Positions 1 to 10,595 of a stretch of DNA of 64,000 nt are shown in pieces; the stretch's first letter is position 1; each line of letters begins with the position of its first letter. The stretch comes from Bacillus sp. J37. Its GTDB lineage: Bacteria > Bacillota > Bacilli > Bacillales > Bacillaceae. Below the pieces are notes generated by a model. That model saw only the letters and a program-made list of their open reading frames with translations, ran no database searches and was not told the origin of the DNA. The stretch lies in the NCBI RefSeq assembly GCF_000518865.1, contig NZ_JAEK01000007.1:62001-126000 (forward strand), given 5' to 3'. The position numbers were made by a program, and so were the translations under genes.

Positions 1-334
1 TTCTATAAAATGTAAACCCTTCATCAAGTATATTGAGGTCTTCTAAAATCTCCTTAGCCCGTTGAACAAGGCGCACAATATAGACATTGTTTTTCTTTAA
101 GCGCATTTTTTTACGAACAAGCAGTTCTACTGTGATTTCATATTGCTTTTTTAGAAGAGTATAAATTCTTCTCGCAATCGCTGCATTTTCAGTTTGGATA
201 TCTAAAATTAGCATACGATTAGAAAATGAAAGGGATCCATTCATTCGAATAAGTGCTGATAGCTCTGCTTTCAAACAGCATGGCTTTAATTCTAAGTTGG
301 TTAATTCTTTTTTCGTCTCAGATGCAAATGACAA
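1..334 (-). CDS. whiA: WhiA family regulator, N-terminal part (cut by window edge)
   Basis: The first 111 residues are present; the gene runs off the left edge of the window. The start is TTG at 332-334, preceded by a GGGGGTG ribosome site. The protein opens [15 protein letters not shown], the typical start of WhiA/YvcL, and continues with the LAGLIDADG-like N-terminal fold (for example [19 protein letters not shown]). WhiA proteins combine a degenerate homing-endonuclease fold with a C-terminal helix-turn-helix (here outside the window) and affect cell division and chromosome segregation in Bacillus. It follows yvcK by 28 bp, as in B. subtilis, so it is probably co-transcribed with rapZ and yvcK. 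Confidence 0.93.
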   Translation of the reverse strand, partial: MSFASETKKELTNLELKPCCLKAELSALIRMNGSLSFSNRMLILDIQTENAAIARRIYTLLKKQYEITVELLVRKKMRLKKNNVYIVRLVQRAKEILEDLNILDEGFTFYR

Positions 335-362
335 TTCTGCACCCCCATTCTTTAAAAGGAAC

Positions 363-1328
363 TCATGTCATCTCTTGTTGCAGAATTCCATATAATAGCT
401 TTGCTACCTTATTTGTATCATGTCTAATCACATTGTTTTCATAACTTACAATTTTGTCTGTTAACACTTCAAGTCCCATTGTTTTCAGTTTTTCAATATC
501 ATAATGGACCGGCTTTGCAAGTTCTTCCTCATAAAGAGATTTAATGTTTGCAGGAATTTCTTCTTCATTGACTAATATCGTATCAATAAATGCTGCCTGC
601 ATATGATCATATAAAGCTTTCACATGATCGCTTGCGGAAAAATCCAATGTTTCACCAGCTTGTGTCATGACATTGCAGATGTATACTTTTTTTGCTTTGG
701 CTTTGCGAACCTCTTCTCCAATTTTAGGAACAAGCAGATTCGGTAAAATACTTGTGTACAGGCTGCCGGGTCCGATGATGATTAAATCAGCTTCCCGAAT
801 GACCTCAACTGTTTCCGGAAGCGGCTCAATACTACTCGGGCTTAGGAAAACCCGCTTAATCTTCTTCCCTGAAAATGGAATTTTCGATTCTCCGGAGACA
901 ACGGTTCCGTCTTCCATTTCCGCATTTAAAATCACACTTGTGTTTGCGGCTGGTAAGACTTTTCCCCGCACATTTAACACGGTGCTCATTTCCCTGATTG
1001 CATGAACAAAATCACCGGTAATGTTCGTCATTGCTGCCAGGATTAAGTTTCCTAAGGAATGACCAATCAAATTGTTTCCTTTATTAAAACGATGCTGAAA
1101 CAGCTCTTCAACGAGGGGCTCAACATCTGATAATGCCGCTAATACATTGCGAATATCTCCAGGAGGTGGGATATTTAACTCATTTCGGAGCCTACCCGAG
1201 CTCCCGCCATCATCGGCAACCGTTACAATGGCAGTAATATCAACAGGAAATTTCTTTAAACCTCTTAATAATACCGATAATCCTGTACCGCCGCCAATGA
1301 TGACTACTTTAGGTAATGTTTCAGCCAT
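363..1328 (-). CDS. yvcK: YvcK/GlmR family gluconeogenesis and cell-wall regulator
   Basis: 321 residues, the usual length. The nucleotide-binding loop GGGTGLS is at residues 12-18 and [11 protein letters not shown] follows near residue 38; both are hallmarks of the CofD/YvcK fold. In B. subtilis the homologue binds UDP-GlcNAc, is needed for growth on gluconeogenic carbon sources and stimulates GlmS, linking carbon supply to peptidoglycan precursors. The start ATG lies 3 bp after the rapZ stop codon and whiA follows directly, so translation within rapZ-yvcK-whiA is probably coupled. No internal anomaly was seen. Confidence 0.95.
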   Translation of the reverse strand: MAETLPKVVIIGGGTGLSVLLRGLKKFPVDITAIVTVADDGGSSGRLRNELNIPPPGDIRNVLAALSDVEPLVEELFQHRFNKGNNLIGHSLGNLILAAMTNITGDFVHAIREMSTVLNVRGKVLPAANTSVILNAEMEDGTVVSGESKIPFSGKKIKRVFLSPSSIEPLPETVEVIREADLIIIGPGSLYTSILPNLLVPKIGEEVRKAKAKKVYICNVMTQAGETLDFSASDHVKALYDHMQAAFIDTILVNEEEIPANIKSLYEEELAKPVHYDIEKLKTMGLEVLTDKIVSYENNVIRHDTNKVAKLLYGILQQEMT

Positions 1329-1331
1329 TAC

Positions 1332-2234
1332 TCAGTGATGCTTTCTTTTCTCAATGTCCCGATGTGAAACTTGAGTGTGATAATCATTTTTATAGTAATT
1401 GGCAATGTATTCAGCTAATGTTACTGAGCGATGTTGTCCTCCTGTACATCCAATCGCTACAACGAGTTGACTTTTCCCCTCACGTTTATAATAAGGCAGC
1501 ATAAACGTAAGCAAGTCCTGAAGCTTTTCTAAAAACTTCTGTGTCTCATTCCACTTTAGAACATAGGAAGAAACCTCTTCCTGCAAGCCTGTTTTCGGTC
1601 TCATATGATCAATGTAATGCGGGTTAGGTAAAAAGCGTACATCAAAGACAAGATCTGCATCAATAGGGATTCCGTATTTAAATCCAAATGATGTCACATT
1701 TACAGTAAATGTATGCTCCACACTTGTGGAGAACTGTTGTAGAATCTTTTCTCTCAGCTCTCTGGGCTTCAGCTCTGAGGTATCATAGATAAGCTGTGCT
1801 CTGCCTTTTAACTCTTCAAGAAGCTCCCGTTCAAGCCCGATACCTTCTAAAGGAAGACCCTTTGATGCCAATGGGTGGGAACGTCTTGTTTCCTTGTAGC
1901 GCGTCACAAGTGTTGAATCCTTTGCATCTAAAAATAAGATATGCGGTGTTAACCATGCATTCTCTGCTAAATCATCAAGCGCTTCAAACAAGCTATCAAA
2001 AAATTCTCTTCCTCGAAGGTCCATAACAAGTGCCACTTTGTTCATTTTCGAGCCTGACTCTTTCATTAGCTCTAAAAATTTTGGCAACAAAGTTGGAGGC
2101 AAGTTGTCCACACAGAAATAACCTAAGTCCTCAAAGCTTTGAATGGCAACTGTTTTTCCAGCCCCAGACATACCTGTAATAATCACCATTTGTACTTCCT
2201 GCGGTGTTTGTTGTTCAGTTTGTTCAATGGTCAT
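1332..2234 (-). CDS. rapZ: RapZ/YvcJ family P-loop nucleotide-binding protein
   Basis: 300 residues with a Walker A loop GMSGAGKT at residues 21-28 and the conserved C-terminal block [11 protein letters not shown] that defines the RapZ family. Enterobacterial RapZ is an RNase E adaptor that controls glmS small RNAs; the Bacillus homologue YvcJ hydrolyses GTP and affects competence. Which role applies here cannot be told from sequence. A GGGGAGGATAT ribosome site precedes the ATG. The gene sits between the Nudix gene and yvcK, the conserved Bacillus order. Confidence 0.95.
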   Translation of the reverse strand: MTIEQTEQQTPQEVQMVIITGMSGAGKTVAIQSFEDLGYFCVDNLPPTLLPKFLELMKESGSKMNKVALVMDLRGREFFDSLFEALDDLAENAWLTPHILFLDAKDSTLVTRYKETRRSHPLASKGLPLEGIGLERELLEELKGRAQLIYDTSELKPRELREKILQQFSTSVEHTFTVNVTSFGFKYGIPIDADLVFDVRFLPNPHYIDHMRPKTGLQEEVSSYVLKWNETQKFLEKLQDLLTFMLPYYKREGKSQLVVAIGCTGGQHRSVTLAEYIANYYKNDYHTQVSHRDIEKRKHH

Positions 2235-2336
2235 TTCATATCCTCCCCTCTTTTTTCACTCGTCATTTATTTTACGTTACCATGTTTTTACTATCGATCA
2301 TGTACGTTTGTAAGAAAATGTGCCACACATCTGATT

Positions 2337-2804
2337 TTATTGCGGATCTAGACGGTAGGAAAGTAATTTATAATCAGGTGTGTATGTAAAGGTACCATAA
2401 AGCATTCCTGTTCCTTTGATAACATATTCCAGTATGTGATGATCTCCAGGCGCCATTGGCAGCTCCTGAATCACATCTTTATTATGCCATTTTATCGTTC
2501 CCTCTTCAGATTCCAGGACATTTGTTCCCTGGTAATCTGTTGCTAAGAACGTAAACATCATCCATTCTGATACAATATCTGTTCCATCTTGTATGATGAA
2601 GGTAAAGATTCCTTTTAGCTGTGGGTTTTTTATATATATGCCCGTTTCTTCACGGAATTCACGAGTGACTGTATCCTTCACCGATTCTCCTAACTCCATT
2701 TTGCCGCCTGGAGCTACCCACCAGCCTCTTCTGGGTTTTTGCAGGAGAAGAACTTTATTTCCTTCCATTAAGACGCAGTTGGTTACTCTTTGCAAATTCT
2801 TCAC
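2337..2804 (-). CDS. yvcI: Nudix hydrolase, YvcI type
   Basis: 155 residues with a complete Nudix box (GGKMELGESVKDTVTREF then REETGI) giving the G-x5-E-x7-RE-x2-EE-x-G pattern that binds the catalytic metal. It is probably a nucleoside di- or triphosphatase; the substrate is unknown. It is the first gene of the yvcI-rapZ-yvcK-whiA run. The listed start is GTG at 2804. A TTG at 2795 has better spacing (about 6 bp) from GAGGTGA and may be the true start, giving MQRVTNCVLMEG as N-terminus. About 100 bp separate it from rapZ. Confidence 0.92.
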   Translation of the reverse strand: MKNLQRVTNCVLMEGNKVLLLQKPRRGWWVAPGGKMELGESVKDTVTREFREETGIYIKNPQLKGIFTFIIQDGTDIVSEWMMFTFLATDYQGTNVLESEEGTIKWHNKDVIQELPMAPGDHHILEYVIKGTGMLYGTFTYTPDYKLLSYRLDPQ

Positions 2805-2854
2805 CTCGATTTTCCACAGAACATTACTCTTGCTAGCAACGTACTTTTGCTTCT

Positions 2855-2884
2855 ATTATACTATAATTCAAATTATCTTCACAA
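2855..2884 (-). promoter_or_regulatory. Sigma-A-like promoter for yvcI-rapZ-yvcK-whiA
   Basis: On the minus strand TTGTGA (2879-2884) and a perfect TATAAT (2855-2860) are separated by 18 bp, about 50 bp upstream of the Nudix start. Assigned by consensus only. Confidence 0.6.
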
Positions 2885-3042
2885 CGAACAGGACTGGTAT
2901 ACAAAAATAAAAACGATGTGATAGGGGTTATTCTTTTTTATTTACGAGAAAGAGACTAAGAAGAGGATTACTACTATGTATATACGTTTATATTGTAAAA
3001 CTGTTTCATTTTTTTGCAGAAAAAATAAAAACAGCAGACAGG
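2885..3042. other. Intergenic spacer, no gene seen
   Basis: This is the AT-rich part of the 416-bp spacer between the Nudix gene and trxB. Apart from the yvcI promoter on one side and the trxB terminator on the other, I see no open frame with a ribosome site and no repeat. Confidence 0.5.
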
Positions 3043-3078
3043 CAAAAAAAGGGAGCATGGGAAAGGGCGCCCATGCTC
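3043..3078 (-). terminator. Rho-independent terminator after trxB
   Basis: Nine-base arms GAGCATGGG (3053-3061) and CCCATGCTC (3070-3078) form a perfect stem. On the minus strand it is followed by a run of seven T (3044-3050). It lies about 140 bp past the trxB stop. Confidence 0.88.
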
Positions 3079-3220
3079 TAAAATAAGTCTATTTATAAAA
3101 GGGGGTCAATTACTACTTATATATTACCTCATAATTGTTTCACTCATGTTACAAGAGGGTTAAAACACAATTACGAATTTGTTAATCAGACTTTGACACC
3201 CTTTTACAATTCGGGTTAAA

Positions 3221-4177
<957 letters not shown>

Positions 4178-4362
4178 TCACTCCTTAAGTAAAACCTTTA
4201 CTTTGATTATCTGCTTTTTCGAGAAGACAAATACCCTTCATTTTATCTTCATCATTTTCTGCTATAAACATCGTATTAAATTAACGAGAATGATGCCAAT
4301 TTTTTGCTCAAAAGGGGATCACAGATTTTCAGAATTTTGTCGTTCTCGGGCGAATATTGTCT

Positions 4363-4463
4363 AATCGCAAATAAATTGTTGAAAATCGCAAATAAAATCC
4401 GAAAATCGCAAATATATTTCTTTAATCGCAAACAAAATTTCAAAACCGCAAATAACTTGATTA
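4363..4463. repeat. C1: tandem array of 20-bp units, AATCGCAAATAAA class
   Basis: Five units begin at 4363, 4384, 4404, 4424 and 4444, a spacing of 21, 20, 20 and 20 bp. Each starts AATCGCAAA or a close variant (AACCGCAAA in the last) followed by an AT-rich variable half. The array lies in the spacer between the yvcD terminator and trxB. The unit is the reverse complement of the one in the array at 53164-53263. No coding potential. Confidence 0.8.
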
Positions 4464-4487
4464 CTCATTAATTTTTACAGCACAACT

Positions 4488-4506
4488 GGGACGAGGAACC
4501 TGTCCC
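4488..4506. repeat. D1: 19-nt palindromic motif
   Basis: GGGACGAGGAACCTGTCCC. The ends GGGAC/GTCCC are inverted. The same 19-mer with two changes occurs at 26478-26496. Both copies lie just past the 3' end of a minus-strand gene. Confidence 0.55.
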
Positions 4507-4519
4507 TCCGGACCACTCC

Positions 4520-4546
4520 AAAAAACCCGCCACAAGGCGGGTTTTT
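4520..4546 (-). terminator. Terminator after yvcD
   Basis: Arms CCCGCC (4526-4531) and GGCGGG (4536-4541) with a four-base loop, flanked by A5 and T5 so that the hairpin has a T-run on either strand. It touches the yvcD stop codon at 4545-4547. Confidence 0.85.
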
Positions 4547-5993
4547 ATGAGAGTATGTTTTTGATGAGTTTTGCATATTTCCCAATGGTTGCAACGGATG
4601 TTGTGTATTGGGTTGCGATGGTTGCTTGAGTTATGGGTTGATTTGCTTTGGTTCTCCATACATATTCCAGTGCAGCTGCCCAGCCTTGATGATTTTGTAA
4701 TGAGATATTCTCTTTGTAGACTTTTGTAAGGATACGGAAAGAAAATAAAAACAATTCATCCTGTTTTGAGTGCGTAAATAAGGACTCAGCGATGTGATAG
4801 AGTGCTGCTACTTTTTCGTGTATGTGATCATCGTTTGTTAAAGAAAATGCTATAAATTCTTTTTCAAGCTGTGATTGTGGTACAGTTGATGATTGGTAAT
4901 TCTTGATCTCATTAAGATTGTTCGTTTGAACGGCAAGAAAGATTGCGTAAAGACGTTCTTCAAGTGTCATGCTACCTACACGATGATTAGCATCACCTGA
5001 CACATTCCACGGCTCTGAGCCTTCTTTCTCTTTGTTTTCTTTTATGACCCGCTCCCACATTTGTTCAGCAAATGTCACATTTCCTGTAAAATATGCGGAA
5101 TACGATAACCAGTAATAAAAGACTTCATCACCTTCAAAGCCTTGTTTATAGAGAGAACGAAGCCACTTGTAGGCAAGCGGATAATGCCCGACCAATGCAA
5201 AAGTTGCTCCAAGCTTATAGCGGTGTTCTACTAATAGCGGATGTACCGTTGATAATACCTTTGCGATTTCTTCAACCTTTTCGTCCTGGCGTTCATAATA
5301 ATAAAAAACTAAAAGATTACAGTATGCATGAAGGTTGCCAGGGTTCTGTTCTAGAACGGTTTGCAGGTATTGTTTGGCTTTATCCACTTCCCCTACATAA
5401 AAATAAGCCAGGGATAAATTATTGTGTGCCGACCAAAATTCAGGATATTCTTCAACAATTTCTTCAAGTAATGTGATAGCCTCTTCGAACTGGCTTGTTT
5501 CCAGAAGAGATTTGGCTGCATCTTGTTTTAAAATCAAATCATCAGGATCTCTTAAAAATGGTTCCTCATCATCATCTTCCATTGTTAAGAGATCGATCAA
5601 ATCTTCATTTTCCTCAATAAATTCACCATACGGATCGATTCTTGAATACTCTGTTGCACATTTATATGCTTCCTGAAATAATCCAAGATGTGCGTAATTG
5701 TTTGCCATAAAGTAGTGACATTCCGCCATTTCTATATCAAGTTCATCAAGTATATATGAAAGCAATTCATTTGATTGACTGTATTTTCCCATATCTGTGT
5801 AGATTGTTGCGAGTTGGGAGAGCTTAACTGAATCCATTGGATCCAACTCAACAGCCTTTTGTAGATATTTACTTGCTTTTTGATAGTTTTGCTCTCGGTA
5901 TGCCTTAAGACCTTTATTATAATAATATTGTCCATCTTGGAGAAACGGGACAACCTGTGCGTTTTTTTGTTGTTTGCTCAATTGTTTTCCCAC
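4545..5993 (-). CDS. yvcD: TPR-repeat protein, YvcD-like
   Basis: About 482 residues, acidic and soluble, with tandem tetratricopeptide repeats: one set near residues 25-140 (YYNKGLKAYREQNYQKASKY, then DPMDSVKLSQLATIYTDMGK) and another near 165-240 (EYPEFWSAHNNLSLAYFYVG). TPRs form helical scaffolds for protein binding; no catalytic motif was seen and the partner is unknown. I prefer the GTG at 5991-5993, with GGAGG 6 bp upstream, over the more upstream ATG at 6011, which has no clear ribosome site. Its place next to trxB matches B. subtilis yvcD. Confidence 0.85.
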   Translation of the reverse strand: MGKQLSKQQKNAQVVPFLQDGQYYYNKGLKAYREQNYQKASKYLQKAVELDPMDSVKLSQLATIYTDMGKYSQSNELLSYILDELDIEMAECHYFMANNYAHLGLFQEAYKCATEYSRIDPYGEFIEENEDLIDLLTMEDDDEEPFLRDPDDLILKQDAAKSLLETSQFEEAITLLEEIVEEYPEFWSAHNNLSLAYFYVGEVDKAKQYLQTVLEQNPGNLHAYCNLLVFYYYERQDEKVEEIAKVLSTVHPLLVEHRYKLGATFALVGHYPLAYKWLRSLYKQGFEGDEVFYYWLSYSAYFTGNVTFAEQMWERVIKENKEKEGSEPWNVSGDANHRVGSMTLEERLYAIFLAVQTNNLNEIKNYQSSTVPQSQLEKEFIAFSLTNDDHIHEKVAALYHIAESLFTHSKQDELFLFSFRILTKVYKENISLQNHQGWAAALEYVWRTKANQPITQATIATQYTTSVATIGKYAKLIKNILS

Positions 5994-6181
5994 TGAAATC
6001 CTCCATTTCATTCATTTCACCGTACGTAAGTATACCACAAGATATGCTTTCAAAATAGTAGGTAAATGTAAAGACGATACATATTCCTCTTTTGGAAAAA
6101 TACTTCCAAATTCTAAAATGGCAAATATTCATTTTAAAAGAGTGAAGAATAGAAAAAGATCAAGATTAGGAGGATGTATGA

Positions 6182-7201
6182 ATGGACCAAAAAGAATTAT
6201 CACCTCACCATATTGAGCTTACCTCTTCGGAAATTGGTGCATTGTGGGCATCATATATGTCGGAAAGTGCAAGCAAGCCAGTCTTACTATACTTTAATCA
6301 GATCGTTGAGGATTCGGAAATAAAAGGACTTCTTGACTTCGCCTTAGCAAAATGTGAAGAGCATATTGCTACATTATCTGAAATTTTTCATAAAGAAAAT
6401 TATCCACTTCCTATTGGTTTTTCAGAAGGGGATGTAAAGGTGAATGCTCCAAGATTATTTTCTGATCCCTATATTCTCTATTTTATTCGAAATTTAGGAA
6501 AAGCTGCCATTGCAGCTGATGGTATGGCCCTTACAATGTCTGCAAGAAAAGATCTGCGAGAGCTCTATACTCATTATTTAACTGAAGCTGCCAAGGTCCA
6601 GGAAATGGCAAAGGAAATTGAGCTTTCCAAAGGTTTGTATATTCGCACACCAAACCTGGCAATACCTAATGAAGCTACTATGGTGGACCACCAAGGATTT
6701 CTTCGCGGCTGGTTTGGTGAAAGGCGTACCTTATCAGCGACTGAAATTGCCCATATTTCCATGAATCATACGAATAATGCTTTAGGGAAAACCTTACTAA
6801 TGGGGTTTGTACAAACAACCAAAACAGAAGAATTAAGAAATCACTTTATTCGTGGAATTGACATTGCTGCCTCAATTATGGAGACTCTTAGACGTCTTTT
6901 AGAGGAATGTTCGTTACCATCCCCGAGAACATGGGATACAGAGGTCACTGATTCTACGGTTGCTCCATTCTCAGATAAGTTAATGCTCTTTCATATTAAC
7001 TCATTAAACGCTATTGGGTTGGGGAATATTGGAGGTTCATTAGCATTATCTATGCGCCGTGATTTATCAGCTAAATACTTAAAAATGATGAAAGACATCG
7101 GAACATATGCAGAAGATTCCGCAAACATTATGATTAAAAACAGTTGGTTTGAGCGCCCGCCTCAAGCGATGAATCGAGATTACTTATCTAAAAAGCATTA
7201 A
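6182..7201 (+). CDS. DUF3231 family protein
   Basis: 339 residues on the plus strand, with a strong AGGAGG (6168-6173) 8 bp before the ATG. The protein has two similar halves of about 165 residues. Each contains an LTSSEIGALW-like or LSATEIAHIS-like opening, a central PLPIGFSEGDV or SLPSPRTWDTEV block, and a closing segment with paired helices. This is the DUF3231 arrangement, thought to be ferritin-like helical bundles, seen mainly in spore-forming Bacillales. The function is unknown. It has no signal peptide or membrane segment. It stands alone, divergent from yvcD and convergent with the his operon. Confidence 0.8.
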   Translation: MDQKELSPHHIELTSSEIGALWASYMSESASKPVLLYFNQIVEDSEIKGLLDFALAKCEEHIATLSEIFHKENYPLPIGFSEGDVKVNAPRLFSDPYILYFIRNLGKAAIAADGMALTMSARKDLRELYTHYLTEAAKVQEMAKEIELSKGLYIRTPNLAIPNEATMVDHQGFLRGWFGERRTLSATEIAHISMNHTNNALGKTLLMGFVQTTKTEELRNHFIRGIDIAASIMETLRRLLEECSLPSPRTWDTEVTDSTVAPFSDKLMLFHINSLNAIGLGNIGGSLALSMRRDLSAKYLKMMKDIGTYAEDSANIMIKNSWFERPPQAMNRDYLSKKH

Positions 7202-7205
7202 ATGA

Positions 7206-7248
7206 AAAGAGGCCTGTCCTCACCATAAAGAATGAGACAGACCTCTTT
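7206..7248. terminator. Terminator between DUF3231 gene and hisI (convergent)
   Basis: The inverted arms AAAGAGGcCTGTC and GACAGaCCTCTTT pair with one internal mismatch around a loop of about 17 nt. The element sits between the two convergent stop codons. T-runs are short on both sides. Confidence 0.65.
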
Positions 7249-7249
7249 G

Positions 7250-7876
7250 TTATTTCCCAATATGCCGTTCTTCAAGCACCTTTAATACATCATCCAACGG
7301 AAGCTTCTGCTCACGCAGTAACACCATTAAGTGAAACAGCAGATCTGCAACTTCCCATTTTAACTCACCATGGTCACGGTTTTTCGCCGCAATAATTACT
7401 TCTCCTGCTTCCTCACCGACTTTCTTTAAAATCTTATCAACACCTTCAGTAAAGAGATATGTCGTATAAGATCCTTCCGGAAGCTCACTTTCACGCTTTG
7501 CAATCAATGTTTCCAATGTATTTAAAATCTGGTAACGATCTTGTGGTGCTTGTACTTCCTGCTTATCAATTGTTTCACTAAAACAAGTGTAGGCACCTGT
7601 ATGACATGCCGGTCCTTTAGGTTGAACAAGTACTAAAATCGCATCCTGATCACAATCATATCTTATTTCTACAACTGTTTGCGTGTTTCCGCTTGTAGCA
7701 CCTTTATGCCACAACTCTTGACGTGAACGGCTGTAGAACCATGTTTCCTTTGTTTCGATCGTTTTTTTCAACGATTCTTCATTCATATAAGCTAATGTTA
7801 AAACTTCCTTGCTAGCTGCATCTTGCACGATGGCAGGCACTAAGCCGTTTTGATCAAATGTAATCGATTCTATCAT
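7250..7876 (-). CDS. hisI: Bifunctional phosphoribosyl-AMP cyclohydrolase / phosphoribosyl-ATP pyrophosphatase
   Basis: 208 residues. The N-terminal HisI half (to about residue 110) has the metal-binding RYDCDQDA and the CHTGAYTCF block. The C-terminal HisE half (from about 115) has [16 protein letters not shown] and the [12 protein letters not shown] helix typical of the pyrophosphatase. Together they carry out steps 2 and 3 of histidine synthesis. It is the last gene of the operon and overlaps hisF by 4 bp, which indicates translational coupling. Confidence 0.97.
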   Translation of the reverse strand: MIESITFDQNGLVPAIVQDAASKEVLTLAYMNEESLKKTIETKETWFYSRSRQELWHKGATSGNTQTVVEIRYDCDQDAILVLVQPKGPACHTGAYTCFSETIDKQEVQAPQDRYQILNTLETLIAKRESELPEGSYTTYLFTEGVDKILKKVGEEAGEVIIAAKNRDHGELKWEVADLLFHLMVLLREQKLPLDDVLKVLEERHIGK

Positions 7877-8631
7877 CGTACATTCACCCCCTGTTGATCT
7901 AAATATGCTTTTACTTCTTTTACAGATGTTTCTTTATAGTGGAAAATGGATGCGGCCAAAGCTGCATCAGCTTTTCCCTCTTGAAAGGCATGTAAAAAGT
8001 GTTCGGCATTTCCCGCACCGCCAGAGGCAATGACAGGAACAGTTACTGCTTCACTGACAGCCTTATTTAAAGCAAGATTGAAGCCGCTTTTTTCTCCATC
8101 ACTGTCCATGCTTGTTAACAGAATTTCACCAGCTCCACGCTTTACAGCTTCCCTGGCCCACTCGACAACTTCCCATTCTGTTGCATTTCTGCCACCATGT
8201 GTGAAGACTCTCCAGCTGCCTAACTGATCGTCGTATTTGGCATCAATAGCTACAACGATACATTGTGAACCGAAAAAGCCGGCACCTTCTGTAATTAAAT
8301 CCGGATTCAATAATGCAGCCGTGTTAAGAGAAACTTTATCAGCTCCGGCACGCAGGATACGTTTCATATCTTCCAATGAGTTGATTCCGCCGCCAACTGT
8401 AAATGGGATTGCAAGCTGTGCTGCCACCTGTTCCACAACATCAACCATTGTTTTCCGTCCTTCATGTGAGGCAGAAATATCCAAGAAAACGAGCTCATCG
8501 GCCCCTTCTTTATCATAAAACTTTGCTAACTCTACAGGATCTCCGGCATCTCGTAACCCTAAAAATTGAATTCCTTTGACCACACGGCCTTCTTTTACAT
8601 CAAGACACGGAATAATGCGCTTTGTAATCAT
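7873..8631 (-). CDS. hisF: Imidazole glycerol phosphate synthase, cyclase subunit
   Basis: 252 residues forming a (beta/alpha)8 barrel. It has the paired phosphate-binding elements [10 protein letters not shown] and [10 protein letters not shown], the catalytic acid in [15 protein letters not shown] near the N-terminus, and LTSMDSDG. With HisH it converts PRFAR to imidazole glycerol phosphate and AICAR, using ammonia tunnelled from HisH. It overlaps both hisI and hisA by 4 bp. Confidence 0.97.
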   Translation of the reverse strand: MITKRIIPCLDVKEGRVVKGIQFLGLRDAGDPVELAKFYDKEGADELVFLDISASHEGRKTMVDVVEQVAAQLAIPFTVGGGINSLEDMKRILRAGADKVSLNTAALLNPDLITEGAGFFGSQCIVVAIDAKYDDQLGSWRVFTHGGRNATEWEVVEWAREAVKRGAGEILLTSMDSDGEKSGFNLALNKAVSEAVTVPVIASGGAGNAEHFLHAFQEGKADAALAASIFHYKETSVKEVKAYLDQQGVNVR

Positions 8632-9365
8632 GATGATGCGCCTACCTTTAATGCATCTGGTAAACTGAATTGATTTGTATATAAGGCTTTGCCAACGATC
8701 GCTCCTGCCACACCTGTTTGTTTGTATTCAGAAAGAGTTTCCAAGTCTTTTAGAGAGCTGACGCCACCTGAAGCAATGACTTGTTTACCAGTTGCTTTTG
8801 CCATCTCCACAACTGCCTCCACATTTGGACCAGACAGCATGCCATCTGTTGCGATGTCTGTGAAAATAAACACTTCAGCACCAGCATTTGCAAGTTCTTT
8901 TCCAAGATCTGTTGCTTTTACATTGGACGTGTTTAACCAGCCTTCTGTTGAGACATAGCCGTCTTTTGCATCAATTCCGATCGCGATTTTCTCACCATAT
9001 GCAGCAAGCATTTTTTTCACAAACTCAGGATTTGAAATGGCTGCACTTCCTAAAATCACGCGGTCTACGCCATTTGAAAGATAATACTCAACATCTTCCT
9101 CCGTACGAATTCCGCCGCCAATTTGGATGTTCGCTGATAGTTTCGTAGCTGCATTGATCACATGCTGATGATTGACAAGCTTGCCTTCCTTCGCACCATC
9201 TAAATCAACCATGTGAATCCAGTTTGCTCCCTGGTCATCAAATTGTTTTGCCATATCGAAAGGAGAATCGCCATAAACCGTTTCCTTGTTATAATCTCCT
9301 TGAAGCAATCGAACACATTTCCCGCCGCGCATATCGATTGCAGGATAAATAATAAACTGACTCAT
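8628..9365 (-). CDS. hisA: ProFAR isomerase
   Basis: 245 residues, a barrel protein homologous to HisF. It contains [15 protein letters not shown] (catalytic Asp in the first strand), [20 protein letters not shown] (second catalytic Asp) and [10 protein letters not shown]. It isomerises ProFAR to PRFAR, the substrate of HisFH. Its start overlaps the hisH stop by 4 bp. Confidence 0.97.
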   Translation of the reverse strand: MSQFIIYPAIDMRGGKCVRLLQGDYNKETVYGDSPFDMAKQFDDQGANWIHMVDLDGAKEGKLVNHQHVINAATKLSANIQIGGGIRTEEDVEYYLSNGVDRVILGSAAISNPEFVKKMLAAYGEKIAIGIDAKDGYVSTEGWLNTSNVKATDLGKELANAGAEVFIFTDIATDGMLSGPNVEAVVEMAKATGKQVIASGGVSSLKDLETLSEYKQTGVAGAIVGKALYTNQFSLPDALKVGASS

Positions 9366-9991
9366 CGTTTTTCTCCCTCCACCAGGTTAATATAGTTTTC
9401 TAATATTGCCAGACCTAACTCACTGCTTTTTTCCGGGTGAAATTGTGTTCCGTACACCTTTCCGCGTCCCACAACAGCAGGCACCTCAACACTATAGCTT
9501 GCCGTCGCCAACAATGTATCCTCATCAGCAGCATCTACAAAATACGAGTGAACAAAATAAGCATAACCACTGGATATTCCCGCTAACAGAGGGCTCTCAT
9601 TTCGAATCGTCAAATCGTTCCAGCCCATATGTGGCACCTTGAATGATTCACCATTTACAGACTCAGGAATGCGAATGACCCGTCCAGGTAAAAGAGAAAG
9701 TCCCTTTGCTTCACCATTTTCAATACTTTCATCAAATAATAGCTGCATCCCAAGGCAAATGCCTAATAACGGCTTTCCTTCTGAAACAACTGTTTGAATA
9801 AACTGGGTTAAGCCTGTTTCATTAAGAATATCCATCGCATCTTTGAATGAGCCAACCCCTGGTAAAATATAGCCGTCAGCTTTGGCAAGTTCTTCTTGAT
9901 CACTTGTCAATATATAATCAGCATTCATCCGTTCCAGCGCTTTGCTGACACTGTACAGATTTCCCATTCCATAATCAATGATTGCGATCAT
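9362..9991 (-). CDS. hisH: Imidazole glycerol phosphate synthase, glutaminase subunit
   Basis: 209 residues, a class I glutamine amidotransferase. The nucleophile is in [11 protein letters not shown] (Cys about residue 81), with the catalytic His and Glu in GTQFHPEKS near residue 187. It supplies ammonia to HisF. It lies 2 bp after hisB and overlaps hisA by 4 bp. Confidence 0.97.
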   Translation of the reverse strand: MIAIIDYGMGNLYSVSKALERMNADYILTSDQEELAKADGYILPGVGSFKDAMDILNETGLTQFIQTVVSEGKPLLGICLGMQLLFDESIENGEAKGLSLLPGRVIRIPESVNGESFKVPHMGWNDLTIRNESPLLAGISSGYAYFVHSYFVDAADEDTLLATASYSVEVPAVVGRGKVYGTQFHPEKSSELGLAILENYINLVEGEKR

Positions 9992-9993
9992 GC

Positions 9994-10584
9994 TTATAAC
10001 ATCCCTTTCGTTGAAGGCAGCTTTCCTTCCATACGTGGATCAACCATTGTTGCTTCATCAAGCGCTCTTGCTAATGCTTTGAAAATCGCTTCAATAATAT
10101 GGTGTGTGTTGCGGCCATAATGAACAATCACATGTAAATTCATACGAGCCTCTAATGCAAACTTCCAAAGAAACTCATGAACGTTTTCAGTATCAAATGT
10201 ACCGACTTTCGTACTTGGAAGTTCTCCTCTGAATTCAAGATGCGGACGGTTGCTCAAATCAACGACAACCTGTGCCAAGGCCTCATCCATCGGAACGAAT
10301 GCACTTCCGTAGCGCTTAATCCCTCTTTTATCACCCAATGCTTCACGGATAGCCTGCCCTAAGCAAATGCCGATATCCTCTGTTGTATGGTGATCATCAA
10401 TTTCCACATCACCATTTGCATCAACTGATAAATCAAATTGCCCGTGCTTTGTAAAAAGGTCAAGCATATGGTCCATAAATGGTACATCCGTTTTTAATGA
10501 AGATTGACCTGTTCCATCAATTGAAAAAGACAAGGAAATTTGTGTTTCCTTTGTATCACGTTTTATTGAAGCTGTTCTTGTCAT
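9994..10584 (-). CDS. hisB: Imidazoleglycerol-phosphate dehydratase
   Basis: 196 residues, the monofunctional dehydratase without the phosphatase domain found in enterobacteria. The metal-binding signatures are [11 protein letters not shown] with DDHHTTED, and [16 protein letters not shown] near the C-terminus. It catalyses step 6 of histidine synthesis. The histidinol phosphatase and HisC are not in this cluster. Confidence 0.97.
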   Translation of the reverse strand: MTRTASIKRDTKETQISLSFSIDGTGQSSLKTDVPFMDHMLDLFTKHGQFDLSVDANGDVEIDDHHTTEDIGICLGQAIREALGDKRGIKRYGSAFVPMDEALAQVVVDLSNRPHLEFRGELPSTKVGTFDTENVHEFLWKFALEARMNLHVIVHYGRNTHHIIEAIFKALARALDEATMVDPRMEGKLPSTKGML

Positions 10585-10595
10585 TTTGTTTCCTC

